Below are positions 8,206-16,627 of a DNA stretch of 64,000 nt, in pieces. The notes beneath the pieces are model-generated. The model was given only the letters and a program-made list of their open reading frames with translations, was not told where the DNA came from and searched no databases. Each line of letters starts with the position of its first letter. The stretch's first letter is position 1. Location: contig NZ_JAJOZT010000001.1 of NCBI RefSeq assembly GCF_021168475.1, positions 591,238 through 655,237 of the forward strand. Reading direction: 5' to 3'. This stretch comes from Pseudoclavibacter sp. 13-3 (GTDB taxonomy: Bacteria > Actinomycetota > Actinomycetes > Actinomycetales > Microbacteriaceae). Made by a program: the position numbers and the translations under genes.

Positions 8206-9156
8206 TCGCCGTTGACCCCCCTTCGAGCCGGCCGCGACACAGTCACATGCCTCGGCATCCGCCGCAGCCGCCTGACGCGCATGGTCGACAGCGTGCAGCA
8301 TGCGCTCGCGCAGCTCGTTGGCGCGTGATGCGAAGCCCTGCTGCCGCTCGGCGAACTCGCGTCGTCCCTGCTGCGTCTCGATGCGCACCGCCTCCAGCCC
8401 GAATCGCCGCACGTCATAGGGCGATGCCTGCATGTCGAGATCGCGCACTTCGCGAGCGAGTTCGAAGGTGTCGATCAGCAGCTCGCCGGGAATGATCGGC
8501 CCGAGTTTCATGGCCCACTTGTAGAGATCCATGTTGGCGTGCAGACAGCCGGGCTGCTCGAGGTCTGGCTGTGCGGCACGGGTCGGCTGCAGCGCGTTCA
8601 GAGGTCGGGCCGCGGGGGTGAAGAAGCGGAAGGCATCGAAGTGCGTGCACTCGATGCGGCTCGACTCGACCACGGTATCGGTGCCGGCGTGCCCCAGTCG
8701 CAGCGGGAGTTTCGTGTGGCGCTCCTGCCCGTCGCGCATGCCGTAGACCATCGCCCACTCGTGCAGGCAGGAGCAGCCGAGCTTGGGGCGGCGCTCGGCG
8801 GTGCGGCGCAGCAGCCCTTCGACGAAGCCGACCGCGCCGCGTCGATCGGCGAGAAAGGCGGCCGCGTCGACACGGGTGTCGGCCCCGTCAGTCACGTACC
8901 AGCGCCACTGGGCCCGCGGTTCGGCGGATGCTCCCTCGAGCTCGACTCCGGCGCCCGGGTGCCAGCGCCGCAGGAGCGATGGCCGATACGAGTAGTAGGT
9001 GAACAGAAAGTCATCGACTTCGTTGATCTCGCCGGTCTGTCGGCGTGCGCGCCACCCGGCGGTGAGCTGATCGGCGCGCTGCTGGTGCCGAGCTTCTCGC
9101 GCACGCCACACGTGGTCCGAGAGGCGTTCGAAGGCACGGGGCTGAGGAACATCCAC
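8029..9156 (-). CDS. Conserved actinobacterial protein, often named 3-methyladenine DNA glycosylase
   Basis: About 375 aa. The conserved core (VDDFLFTYYSYRPSLLRRWH, GCSCLHEWAMVY, HFDAFRFFTPAARPLN, EQPGCLHANMDLYKWAMKL) matches an actinobacterial family that databases label 3-methyladenine DNA glycosylase, although it is unlike Tag or AlkA and the activity is unproven. The GTG at 9156 is my best start; the frame extends to a TTG at 9255 without conserved sequence. The last 60 residues are low-complexity and run antisense through the VIT-family gene for 177 bases, suggesting a lost stop codon or a sequence error. Confidence 0.75.
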   Translation of the reverse strand: MDVPQPRAFERLSDHVWRAREARHQQRADQLTAGWRARRQTGEINEVDDFLFTYYSYRPSLLRRWHPGAGVELEGASAEPRAQWRWYVTDGADTRVDAAAFLADRRGAVGFVEGLLRRTAERRPKLGCSCLHEWAMVYGMRDGQERHTKLPLRLGHAGTDTVVESSRIECTHFDAFRFFTPAARPLNALQPTRAAQPDLEQPGCLHANMDLYKWAMKLGPIIPGELLIDTFELAREVRDLDMQASPYDVRRFGLEAVRIETQQGRREFAERQQGFASRANELRERMLHAVDHARQAAAADAEACDCVAAGSKGGQRRSVRVDADEHADDVGHRNGDQAEHQLACGASEPVAARHLCGDAAGEQQPDTAGDEARHE

Positions 9157-9273
9157 TCCCCCATCGTATGACGCACCACCGGGCCGTTTCGAGCCCGAGT
9201 TGTGTTTCGGGCGAGAATGCCCTAATGTTGACTCTCGGTTCGCAAACGTGCACAACGGATGCGCAACTGCCCT

Positions 9274-9345
9274 TGGGGTATGGTGTAATTGGCAACACGA
9301 CGGTTTCTGGTACCGTTATTCTTGGTTCGAGTCCAGGTACCCCAG
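9274..9345 (+). tRNA. tRNA-Gln (CTG)
   Basis: A 72-base cloverleaf. The acceptor TGGGGTA pairs with TACCCCA, with discriminator G. The anticodon loop TTCTGGT carries CTG. The T-arm contains GGTTCGAGTCC. CCA is not encoded. A TTGACT hexamer at 9228-9233 might be its -35 box, but the -10 region is poor. Confidence 0.95.
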
Positions 9346-9397
9346 CAAGTTCTTCTGCGTGGTTCTCCCCTCCTTGTTCGGCATTCTGCCGCTCGTA

Positions 9398-10618
9398 TCA
9401 GCCGCGTGCGGTGCTGAACCGGCTGTAGGCCGTCATCGAACGTTCGAGCGCGGCCGATTCCCGCTCGGTCAGAGTCTCACCCTCGAACAGGCTGACTTCG
9501 GCGGTCTTCGTCTTCCAGGTGCCCCGGATGCGCCCCGCGCTCAGCACCGTCGGTCGCCCCACTCCGTTCTTCGACATGACCGCCATGTTGAACTTCGGAT
9601 CGAGCACCATCGAACGATCTCTGTACCCGAGCAGAAACTCGTCGAAGGCGGGCAGCGCCAAGGTCTCGCTCAGCGCATCGGCGGCCGAGCATCCCGTCGT
9701 CTGCCCTTCGTCTTGCGCCCAGGCCAGCTGCGGCTCGGTCGCCCACAGCTGTTCGCCGTTCGGCCCGGCGCATTCCACGAGTCGTTCACGTGCTGCATCC
9801 GACTCGGCGAGGCGCAGCGCCCTACGGCTCTCGCCGACGGTCAGGGCCGTCCACCAGCTGAGATCTGCCGCAGTCGCAGGGCCGTGCCCGACGATGTACC
9901 GCCGAGCGAGTGCGGCCAGTGCATCATCGCCCTCGAGCAGCTGCGGCGAGACGATCCACTCGTCGGTCAGCACGAGGTCAAGGTCTCGGCCGTTGTCGTT
10001 CACGGGGCCGAACACCACATCACCGAGCTGATTGAGCGCCCACACCAAGTGGTACGTCCACCCTGCCCGCATCTCGATCCCGGCGTCCTGCCACACCTGT
10101 GTCAGTGCGTCTCGATGCAGCCGCCGCCCGCCAGACAGGGCCTGGCGCGTGATCTCTCTCACCTGATCGACGACGGCAAGGTCAAGCTGCAGGCGTGCAC
10201 GGCGCTTGGGCCAGTCTCTGAGCACGCGGTGATTCGTGGCCTGCTGCACCCAGCCGATGTCTGCCGCTGCCACGAGGTGCACCGTCGAGCGTATCGGCCA
10301 CGAGCGCACGATCAGCCCGTGGTCGAAGGCAGCCCGAACCGCCTGTGCCGAGGCCCCGGCCCGCAGTCCCAACGCCCATTGCGCAGAGAGAAAATCCTGC
10401 CCCTGCACCGCGAGCAGGTGCGAGGTCGCCGCGGCCACGTCGTCGGCCGTGCCCCTGTGGGGGCTGTTCGTACCGGCCGAACGGGCCGAAGACTCCGCAG
10501 CCGTCGCCTCAGCGGGCAGCAGCTCGGGAGGCAGCGGCTCAGTGCGCAGAGCATCAGCGAGCAGCTGAGCGACGATTCTGGCTGCTGCGATCTGTGGCTT
10601 GCTGAGTGTGATGGCCAT
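9398..10618 (-). CDS. Winged-helix DNA-binding (HTH_42/AlkZ-like) protein
   Basis: 406 aa, belonging to the winged-helix domain family that includes AlkZ and YcaQ DNA glycosylases. The diagnostic region is AVQGQDFLSAQWAL near residue 70, which contains the QxQ element used for catalysis in AlkZ-type enzymes, followed by TVHLVAAADIGW. The C-terminal PAFDEFLLGYRDRS is also typical. The N-terminus carries an insertion of about 30 residues rich in Ala and Ser before the QxQ region. A DNA repair role is likely but inferred. Stands alone between tRNA-Gln and heme O synthase. Confidence 0.83.
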   Translation of the reverse strand: MAITLSKPQIAAARIVAQLLADALRTEPLPPELLPAEATAAESSARSAGTNSPHRGTADDVAAATSHLLAVQGQDFLSAQWALGLRAGASAQAVRAAFDHGLIVRSWPIRSTVHLVAAADIGWVQQATNHRVLRDWPKRRARLQLDLAVVDQVREITRQALSGGRRLHRDALTQVWQDAGIEMRAGWTYHLVWALNQLGDVVFGPVNDNGRDLDLVLTDEWIVSPQLLEGDDALAALARRYIVGHGPATAADLSWWTALTVGESRRALRLAESDAARERLVECAGPNGEQLWATEPQLAWAQDEGQTTGCSAADALSETLALPAFDEFLLGYRDRSMVLDPKFNMAVMSKNGVGRPTVLSAGRIRGTWKTKTAEVSLFEGETLTERESAALERSMTAYSRFSTARG

Positions 10619-10672
10619 GGCACCACTCTATTCACCGCGCAGGTCTGCCGAGGCAGCGGCCCTCGCCCTGCG

Positions 10673-10696
10673 TGCCTACGTGCCTACGTGCCTACG
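10673..10696. repeat. TGCCTACG x3 tandem repeat
   Basis: Three perfect copies of an 8-base unit. They span the stop codon of heme O synthase (minus strand, stop at 10692) and its 3' flank. Short and of unknown significance. Confidence 0.9.
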
Positions 10697-11720
10697 GCAG
10701 CCAGGGGTCAAGACCGAGCATGATGCACAGCGCCATGATCGACACGAGCGAGAACCCGAACATGCGGTGCGACCAGGCGATTCTGTCGGCGGCCGTGAAG
10801 CCGAGCGCACCGATCACGATCCACACGACGCCGAGCAGCCCCAAGACGCTGGTGGTGGTCAGGCTGGCGAAGCCCAGCACGCCGAGCAGCACCACACTCG
10901 CCACGTACAGCACGGTGTAGACGAAGATGTGCACGATGGTCGTCGGCACGCCCTTCACCACGGTGATCACGGGAACCCCTGCAGCGGCGTACTCCTCGCG
11001 CCGATAGATCGCGATCGAGTAGAACTCGGGCATCTGCCAGAAGAACAGCGCGAGAAAGACCAGCACGGCACCGGCATCCACACGCCCCGTGGCGCCGACG
11101 TAACCGGCGAGAATGGGCACAGCGCCCGAGACCGATCCGACCAGGGTGCCGTGATACGACATGCGCTTCGAAGTCGCCCCGTAGAGCCAGACGTAGCAGA
11201 CGAAGCCGAACGCGCCGAGACCGAGCACCAGCGGCGTCGACCAGATGCCCAGCACCGCGGCGCCGAGCAGCCCCAGCACGATCGAGAAGATCGTCGCTCG
11301 TCTCGCGCGTACTCCCCCGGTGACGGTCGCTCGCTTCTTGGTGCGCTCCATGCGCTGATCGATGTCGCGATCGAGCACGTTGTTGAGCACGGTCGCCGAA
11401 CCGACGATCAGCGTCGTTCCGATTGTGACGATCACCAGCGAGAAGAGGTCGACGCCGTTCTGACTGCCGAAGAGAAAGCCGGCGACGGCGCTCAGCACGT
11501 TCGCATAGAGCACTCCCGGCTTCGTCAGCGAGTAGTAGCGCGCGATCACGTCGCGCAGTGATTCTCCGGGGTGTCGAGAGGCTATCGCGGCATCGGTGCC
11601 GGGCTGAGCGACGTGCGTCTGCGAGCACTGTGCGGGTGAGACTCCCGGTGCCGAGGTGCCCAGGTGCTCGCCCGCCGGTGTCTGCGCGGCGCCTGCCGCA
11701 CGATCGGATGACGCACTCAT
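10692..11720 (-). CDS. ctaB: Heme O synthase (protoheme IX farnesyltransferase)
   Basis: UbiA-family membrane prenyltransferase, 342 aa, transferring farnesyl to protoheme to make heme O for the terminal oxidase. The first allylic-diphosphate motif is seen as NNVLDRDIDQRMERT near residue 115, and a second aspartate-poor loop WQMPEFYSIAIYRREEY lies near 230. About nine hydrophobic segments are present. The N-terminal 60 residues are a polar extension. AAGGGC lies just before ATG, and a 16-codon upstream ORF ends four bases before it. No oxidase subunit genes are adjacent. Also named cyoE in other systems. Confidence 0.93.
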   Translation of the reverse strand: MSASSDRAAGAAQTPAGEHLGTSAPGVSPAQCSQTHVAQPGTDAAIASRHPGESLRDVIARYYSLTKPGVLYANVLSAVAGFLFGSQNGVDLFSLVIVTIGTTLIVGSATVLNNVLDRDIDQRMERTKKRATVTGGVRARRATIFSIVLGLLGAAVLGIWSTPLVLGLGAFGFVCYVWLYGATSKRMSYHGTLVGSVSGAVPILAGYVGATGRVDAGAVLVFLALFFWQMPEFYSIAIYRREEYAAAGVPVITVVKGVPTTIVHIFVYTVLYVASVVLLGVLGFASLTTTSVLGLLGVVWIVIGALGFTAADRIAWSHRMFGFSLVSIMALCIMLGLDPWLP

Positions 11721-11724
11721 GCCC

Positions 11725-11775
11725 TTATACCTCGTTCGCTCTCACCCACGACAACGAGACGTCGAAGGCAGACAT
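11725..11775 (-). CDS. Short upstream ORF before heme O synthase (16 codons)
   Basis: Encodes MSAFDVSLSWVRANEV and ends with TAA four bases before the heme O synthase ATG. A -10-like TACAAC (11782-11787, minus) ends six bases before its ATG, so it would be the first codon of a leaderless message. It has no homology that I recognise and no runs of a single regulatory codon. It might couple translation into the downstream gene, or be chance. Confidence 0.3.
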   Translation of the reverse strand: MSAFDVSLSWVRANEV

Positions 11776-11939
11776 TCCAAAGTTGTAGGCTAACACGCCC
11801 CGGTCGTCTTTCTCACCCCAGGCTGTTCGTGTGGCACGGGCCGATCGACCGAAGTGCCGACGTGCCCGGGTCACTCGCGAATGTCGGCGGATGCTGCGGT
11901 CGCGTCGGCATGATCGCCTCCTGTGGTCGGTAGCGGGGG

Positions 11940-12731
11940 TCAGTCTCGGGCCCGGCGATATCTGAGCAGTAACAGGTCTTCGGCACGCAGTGCGCCGGCG
12001 AGATGAAAGCGCCGGCTGAACGCTGCCACGCCGCTGGTCAGTCGCGGGCCGGAGCCGCCGACGGCCAGCGAGTCGAGTGAGAGGCACAGCTCGGCGACCG
12101 CGTCGGCGTCGAAGAGCGCCGACGCCAGACGCGGCCCGCCCTCGCAGAGCACATCGGTGAGGCCCCGCTCGTGCAGCTCGGCGACCAGGCCGGCAATGTC
12201 GAGAGAGGTCTCGCCCACCACGACGACCTCTGCCACTTCGGCGAGCGCAGCCCGTCGTTCGGCGGCGGCACTCGCCAGGGTGAAGACGATCGGCCGTGTC
12301 GGCGCGTTCGCGAAGATGTCGCTGCCCGGGTCGAGGTTCGCTCGCCCCGAGACCAGGGCGAACGCGGGGTGCGCTGCCAGGCCATGCGCCTGGCGCCACG
12401 CCCCCGAGGCCTCGTCGACGCGCATCGCGCCGTAGCCTTCGTCGCGAGCGGTGCCGGCGCCGAGCAGCACGACGTGCGCCTGCCGCCGCAGCAGGTCGAA
12501 GACCCGGTGGTCGGCCTCGCCGCCCAGCGGCCCTGAGACGCCCCCGACCGTGACCGCACCGTCGAGGCTGGTCACGAAGTTCAGTCGAATGCGCACGCCG
12601 TCGCCATCGGGCCATGCATAGCGCTGCAGCAGGTCGTCGTCGCTCAGCGCTGCGGCTGCATCGCCGGCAGGGATGCGTTCGCCGGCACTGACGGGTTTTC
12701 CTGTACTGACGAATTCGGTGATCGCGCTCAT
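11940..12731 (-). CDS. RibD C-terminal-type (pyrimidine/dihydrofolate) reductase family protein
   Basis: 263 aa, NAD(P)H-dependent reductase fold of the RibD C-terminal/DHFR superfamily. Recognisable elements: RLNFVTSLDGAVTVGG near residue 50, a nucleotide-binding loop VVLLGAGTARDEGYG, and VLCEGGPRLASALFDADAV near residue 195. No deaminase domain is present and no other riboflavin genes are nearby, so it may act in flavin synthesis or as an independent reductase of the kind common in actinobacteria. Follows the FolP2-like gene on the same strand with 32 bases between them. Confidence 0.86.
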   Translation of the reverse strand: MSAITEFVSTGKPVSAGERIPAGDAAAALSDDDLLQRYAWPDGDGVRIRLNFVTSLDGAVTVGGVSGPLGGEADHRVFDLLRRQAHVVLLGAGTARDEGYGAMRVDEASGAWRQAHGLAAHPAFALVSGRANLDPGSDIFANAPTRPIVFTLASAAAERRAALAEVAEVVVVGETSLDIAGLVAELHERGLTDVLCEGGPRLASALFDADAVAELCLSLDSLAVGGSGPRLTSGVAAFSRRFHLAGALRAEDLLLLRYRRARD

Positions 12732-12763
12732 GCTCCGACCCTACCGGCAGCCGCCGACTGTGT

Positions 12764-13675
12764 TCAGATGTTGTGCCGTTCGTAGGCCGGTTCGCGCCAG
12801 CCGAGCACGGCCTCGACGAGACGCATCGCGTCGACCGACTCGCGAGCGGCGTGCATGCGCACGATGCGAGCGCCCTGCATCGCGCAGACCGTCGCCGCAG
12901 CGAGTGACCCGGCCAGCCGGTCGGGCTTGTCTCGATCGAGCGTCTCGCCGATGAAGTCTTTGTTCGACACCGCCGCGAGCGCAGGCAGGCCGATTTCGGC
13001 GATCTCGGCGAAGCGACGGGTGAGCTCGAGCGTCTGTCGGGTGCTCTTGTTGAGGTCGTGCCCTGGGTCGATCACGATGCGCTCGGGCGGCACGCCGAGT
13101 TCGACCGCGCGGTCGACGCGCCTGCGCAGAAAGGTGGCCACCTCCCCGACGACGTCGTCATAGTGCGGATGCGGAAACGGCGTGCGAGGCTCGGCCAGAC
13201 TGTGCGTGATCACCAGTGTCGCATCGCTGTCGGCGACCACTCGCGCGACGTCGGGATCGTGCAGCCCGGTGGTGTCGTTGATCACCGCCGCGCCGGCCGT
13301 GATGCATGCTTCGGCCACTTCGTGGCGAAAGGTGTCGACCGAGATCACCACGTCGCTGCGCTGCGCCACCGCTCGCACCACGGGCAGTACGCGTTCGATC
13401 TCGTCGTCAGCCGACAGCTCGGGCCCTGGAGCGAACTTGACCCCGCCGATGTCGACCCAGTCGGCACCGGCCCGCACCGCATCCATCGCCGCCTCGACGG
13501 CCGCATCGAGCGCGAAGGTGCGCCCCTCGTCGAAGAACGAGTCGGGTGTGCGGTTGACGATCGCCATCACCGCGATCTGGCGAGAGAAATCGAAGCTGCG
13601 GCGACCGACAGTGCGACGTGGGTGCTGCAGCGGTGGCAGAAAGAGGGAGCCCGAAGTCGTATCGCTGATGCGCAT
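12764..13675 (-). CDS. Dihydropteroate synthase-like protein (FolP2 type)
   Basis: 303 aa with the pterin-binding TIM-barrel fold. MAIVNRTPDSFF (about residue 35) replaces the usual NVTPDSF motif, and the loop reads DIGGVKFAPGPE where authentic DHPS has GGESTRPG. ISVDTF and an INDTTG element are retained. These substitutions match the mycobacterial FolP2 group, for which dihydropteroate synthase activity is doubtful, so folate synthesis should not be assumed. The ATG at 13675 is chosen; the longer frame to 13846 would run antisense through the Trp-rich leader and terminator. Confidence 0.85.
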   Translation of the reverse strand: MRISDTTSGSLFLPPLQHPRRTVGRRSFDFSRQIAVMAIVNRTPDSFFDEGRTFALDAAVEAAMDAVRAGADWVDIGGVKFAPGPELSADDEIERVLPVVRAVAQRSDVVISVDTFRHEVAEACITAGAAVINDTTGLHDPDVARVVADSDATLVITHSLAEPRTPFPHPHYDDVVGEVATFLRRRVDRAVELGVPPERIVIDPGHDLNKSTRQTLELTRRFAEIAEIGLPALAAVSNKDFIGETLDRDKPDRLAGSLAAATVCAMQGARIVRMHAARESVDAMRLVEAVLGWREPAYERHNI

Positions 13676-13762
13676 GCGCCCATTGTCTCGCAGACGTCTG
13701 CTCGGCGACAGCACCCTGAGATCTGCGGCGAGTTCGCCCAGGCGCAGCGAGACGACCAGGTG

Positions 13763-13768
13763 TATAGT
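13763..13768 (+). promoter_or_regulatory. -10 box for Trp-rich leader
   Basis: TATAGT lies seven bases before the ATG of the Trp-rich leader peptide at 13776, placing transcription start at the initiation codon. No good -35 hexamer is visible. Confidence 0.55.
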
Positions 13769-13775
13769 CGTGGCC

Positions 13776-13826
13776 ATGCAGTTCTCGCGCAGCGCTTGGT
13801 GGTGGCCGTCCTTCCGACGGCACTGA
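13776..13826 (+). CDS. Trp-rich leader peptide, candidate attenuator
   Basis: Sixteen codons, MQFSRSAWWWPSFRRH, with three consecutive Trp codons (13797-13805). This composition is the hallmark of Trp attenuator leaders in actinobacteria. A stem (13802-13810 with 13816-13823, one bulge) begins at the third Trp codon. A second hairpin with a T-containing tail lies at 13849-13878. A leaderless start is suggested by TATAGT directly upstream. It precedes an MHS-family transporter rather than trp biosynthetic genes. Confidence 0.68.
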   Translation: MQFSRSAWWWPSFRRH

Positions 13827-13848
13827 CCCGCGCCTCGCGCACACATTC

Positions 13849-13878
13849 AGGCCGCCGATCGAGCGGCCTTTCGCCTTT
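13849..13878 (+). terminator. Attenuator terminator hairpin
   Basis: AGGCCGC pairs with GCGGCCT across a 7-base loop, followed by TTCGCCTTT. Outer arms CGCACA (13838-13843) and TGTGCG (13878-13883) can extend it. CGACGGC at 13815-13821 can pair with GCCGCCG at 13851-13857 with one mismatch, offering a competing antiterminator. Confidence 0.65.
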
Positions 13879-13952
13879 GTGCGATTCTCTCTCGTCGGCG
13901 GTGCCGCTCCGAATCCGATCAGTCGATCGGCCTCACACACAGAGAGATCCCC

Positions 13953-15374
13953 GTGAATCAGCGAACAACCCACGAGCCGTCACCCAAGCTGCACCTGCCC
14001 GATGACCCGCCGCAGGCGGTGAATCCGAGCCCGCTCGCCGACCCGCCCGCGCAGAAGGGGCTGCTCGGCCGCCTCGCCCTCGCATCGGGCGTCGGCACCG
14101 CCCTCGAGTTCTACGACTTCGCCCTCTACGCCACCGCGACGTCACTCGTGTTCAACAAGGTCTTCTTCGTCGTCGACGACCCCTGGTTCGGCACCTTTCT
14201 GGGGTTCGTGACCTTCGCCGTGGGCTTTCTGATGGCCCCGATCGGCGCCGTCGTCTTCGGCCATCTGGGCGATCGCATCGGCCGCCGCAACACCCTGATC
14301 GCCACGTTCACGCTGATGGGCGGCGCGACCCTGCTCATGGGGCTGCTGCCGAGCCACGCGACGATCGGCGTGGCTGCTCCCCTGTTGCTGCTCTTTCTTC
14401 GCCTCGTGCACGGCGTCGCCCGCGGCGGCGAGGTCGGCGGCGCGGCGCTCATCGCCATCGAGCAGGCCCCGGCAAAGCACCGCGGCCTCTATGGCAGCTT
14501 CGTCACCCTCGGCTCGCCCGTCGGAGCAGGTCTCGCGAACCTCTCGTTTCTGCTGATTCTGCTGCTGCCCAATGAGGCGGTCATCGGCTGGGCATGGAGA
14601 ATTCCGTTTCTTCTCGGCGGCCTCGTGCTGGTCGTCGGTCTGGTCACGCGGCTGCACGTCGACGAGACCCCGGTGTTCAAACAGTTGCAGAGCGAGCGCA
14701 AGGTCGCGAAGCGGCCAGTCGCCGATGTGCTTGGACACAGCTGGGGCCGTGTGCTGGGGGCCGCGGGCGTCATGTTCGGCTTCAACGCCTTTCAATACGT
14801 GCTCTTCACCTTTCTGCTGTCGTTCGGCTCTGAACCGGTCGCGCAGCACGGCCTCGGCCTTGCGCGCAATGCGCTGGTCACCGGCACGCTGCTCGGCTGC
14901 CTCGGGCACGCCATCGCCATCGCCGTCGCCAGCGTGCTCTCTGACCGCGTCGGCCGCAAACCGGTGATTCTCACCGGTGCGATCGGCCTCGCGCTCTATG
15001 CGTTTCCGATGTTCTCGCTGTTCACCGCCGGCTCGGCGAGCGAGGCCGCGGCCGCCATCGTGATCGGGCTCACCCTGGCCGGCATCATGTTCGGCCCGAT
15101 GCTCACCTGGTTCGCGCAGCTGTTCGCTCCGGCTCAGCGCTACACGGGCATCGGTCTCGGGTTTCAGATCGGTGCCGCCCTCGGCGGCGGGTTCTCACCG
15201 CTGATCGCCAACCGTCTGCTCGCCGCCACCGGCACCACCGTGTCGATCTCGATCTTTCTGGTCGCGGCCATGGTGCTGAGCCTCGTGTGCATCGTCGTGC
15301 TGCCCGAACAGCACGCGAGCTCGCGCGCCGACGACGCGAGCCAGCGCGACGGGGGCTACAATCACGACCTGTGA
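13953..15374 (+). CDS. MFS transporter, metabolite:H+ symporter (MHS) type
   Basis: 473 aa with twelve predicted membrane helices. The MHS hallmarks are ALEFYDFALYATATSLVF near residue 50, GHLGDRIGRRN between helices 2 and 3, and LHVDETPVF after helix 6. This family includes shikimate, proline/betaine and dicarboxylate importers. GTG start at 13953 with AGAGAGA upstream. The Trp-rich leader and terminator directly before it suggest control by tryptophan supply, hence an aromatic substrate such as shikimate or tryptophan; that is inference. Its TGA overlaps the GTG of the next gene. Confidence 0.9.
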   Translation: MNQRTTHEPSPKLHLPDDPPQAVNPSPLADPPAQKGLLGRLALASGVGTALEFYDFALYATATSLVFNKVFFVVDDPWFGTFLGFVTFAVGFLMAPIGAVVFGHLGDRIGRRNTLIATFTLMGGATLLMGLLPSHATIGVAAPLLLLFLRLVHGVARGGEVGGAALIAIEQAPAKHRGLYGSFVTLGSPVGAGLANLSFLLILLLPNEAVIGWAWRIPFLLGGLVLVVGLVTRLHVDETPVFKQLQSERKVAKRPVADVLGHSWGRVLGAAGVMFGFNAFQYVLFTFLLSFGSEPVAQHGLGLARNALVTGTLLGCLGHAIAIAVASVLSDRVGRKPVILTGAIGLALYAFPMFSLFTAGSASEAAAAIVIGLTLAGIMFGPMLTWFAQLFAPAQRYTGIGLGFQIGAALGGGFSPLIANRLLAATGTTVSISIFLVAAMVLSLVCIVVLPEQHASSRADDASQRDGGYNHDL

Positions 15375-16627
15375 CAAGCCCAGCTGCTGAGACCTCGACC
15401 CTGCTGCCCGGTCTCGATCGAGACCAGGGGCGGCTGGCGCAGCGCATCACCGCGTTCTGCGACGAGCACCTCGCGACCGGCTCTGCTCGGCACCGGTCGA
15501 GCGATGACCGACCGGCCGTCTTCCTCGTGCAGGGCGCCGCAGGCACGGGCAAGAGCGCGCTGCTCTCGCAGCTGTTCGTCGCGCTGAGCGCACGATCGCG
15601 TCTGCGGGCGTCGGCCGACCCGATGGCCGGCGCCCGCATCCGCATGCTCGTCAACCATGCCGAGATGTGGCGGCGCTACCGCGATCTCGCCGGGCAGCAG
15701 CCCGCGCTGCGCAAGATGCAGGTCATGCGGCCGACGCCCTACATCAACGCAGCCGCCCGCGACGCGTCGCAGCGTGCTGACATCGCGCTCGTCGACGAAG
15801 GCCACCTGCTGCTCACCCGTGCCGACCCCTACACCCGGTTTCGCGGCGAGAATCAGCTGGCCGACATCATTCGCGCCTCTCGCATCACAGTGGTCGTCTA
15901 CGACGATGCACAGGTGCTGCGCATGCGCAGCCACTGGAGTCTGGCGCTGCTCGAGCGGGTGATCGGGCACGCGACACTCGAACGCGGCGAGTTGCACCGT
16001 CAGCACCGCATGGGCGCGTCTCTCGAGGTTCGCGAGTGGATCGACCGCTTCGTCTCGGGGGGTGCGCCCGTGTGCCCGCCCCCGGCAGGCGACGCCTCGT
16101 TCTCGATGCAGGTCTTCGACGACGCCGGCGCTCTCTACCGTTGGGTGCGCTCGCACCAGGCACAGGGCTCGGCACGCATGCTGTCGACCTATGACTACCC
16201 CTATGCCCTCGACGGGCGCGACCACTTCATCGACGAGCCGGGCCTGCACGTGCGCTGGGATCGCTACCGTCCAGAGGCCACCCTGCCGTGGCCTGAGCGC
16301 CCCGACAGCGCAGACGAGGTGGGCTCGGTCTATACCGTGCAGGGGCTCGACGTCGATTGGGCGGGCGTACTGCTCGGCCCGTCTGTCGTGCTGGGTGATG
16401 ACGACTGCCTGCGGATGCTGCCCGACCGCTACGAGGATCGCGCCGCGCTGAGCGGTGGCGCGGCAGCGCGCGCATCGGGCTCGACTGCGGCGGATGCCCG
16501 CGCGGCGCACGAGCGCATCTTGCGTGACGCGCTGCTCACGCTGCTGACGCGACCCCGCCGCGGGCTCGGCATCTCTGCACACGACCCCGCGCTCAGGCGG
16601 GCACTCGACGGGCGGCCAAACTCGTGA
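15371..16627 (+). CDS. DUF2075-domain ATPase/helicase-like protein
   Basis: 418 aa P-loop protein of the DUF2075 (schlafen group 3-like DNA/RNA helicase) family. Walker A QGAAGTGKS lies near residue 55 and Walker B DIALVDEGH near 140. Later motifs include VVVYDDAQVL, LHRQHRM and VYTVQGLDVDWAGV, resembling superfamily 1 helicase motifs III to VI. GTG at 15371 overlaps the stop of the MHS transporter (GTGA), so translation is probably coupled although the functions seem unrelated. Its 3' end overlaps the convergent EamA gene by 35 bases. Confidence 0.85.
   Translation: MTSPAAETSTLLPGLDRDQGRLAQRITAFCDEHLATGSARHRSSDDRPAVFLVQGAAGTGKSALLSQLFVALSARSRLRASADPMAGARIRMLVNHAEMWRRYRDLAGQQPALRKMQVMRPTPYINAAARDASQRADIALVDEGHLLLTRADPYTRFRGENQLADIIRASRITVVVYDDAQVLRMRSHWSLALLERVIGHATLERGELHRQHRMGASLEVREWIDRFVSGGAPVCPPPAGDASFSMQVFDDAGALYRWVRSHQAQGSARMLSTYDYPYALDGRDHFIDEPGLHVRWDRYRPEATLPWPERPDSADEVGSVYTVQGLDVDWAGVLLGPSVVLGDDDCLRMLPDRYEDRAALSGGAAARASGSTAADARAAHERILRDALLTLLTRPRRGLGISAHDPALRRALDGRPNS

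Noticed and set aside
9437-9448. TCGAACGTTCGA as a LexA box
   Set aside because: It lacks the four-base centre and lies inside the winged-helix coding sequence.
11725-12615. Long Arg-rich open frame on the minus strand
   Set aside because: Shadow frame of the RibD-type reductase; only its last 16 codons are kept as a separate upstream ORF.
13058-14005. Plus-strand frame of 315 codons over folP2
   Set aside because: Antisense to the FolP2-like gene and of atypical amino-acid composition; the FolP2 frame has clear motifs.
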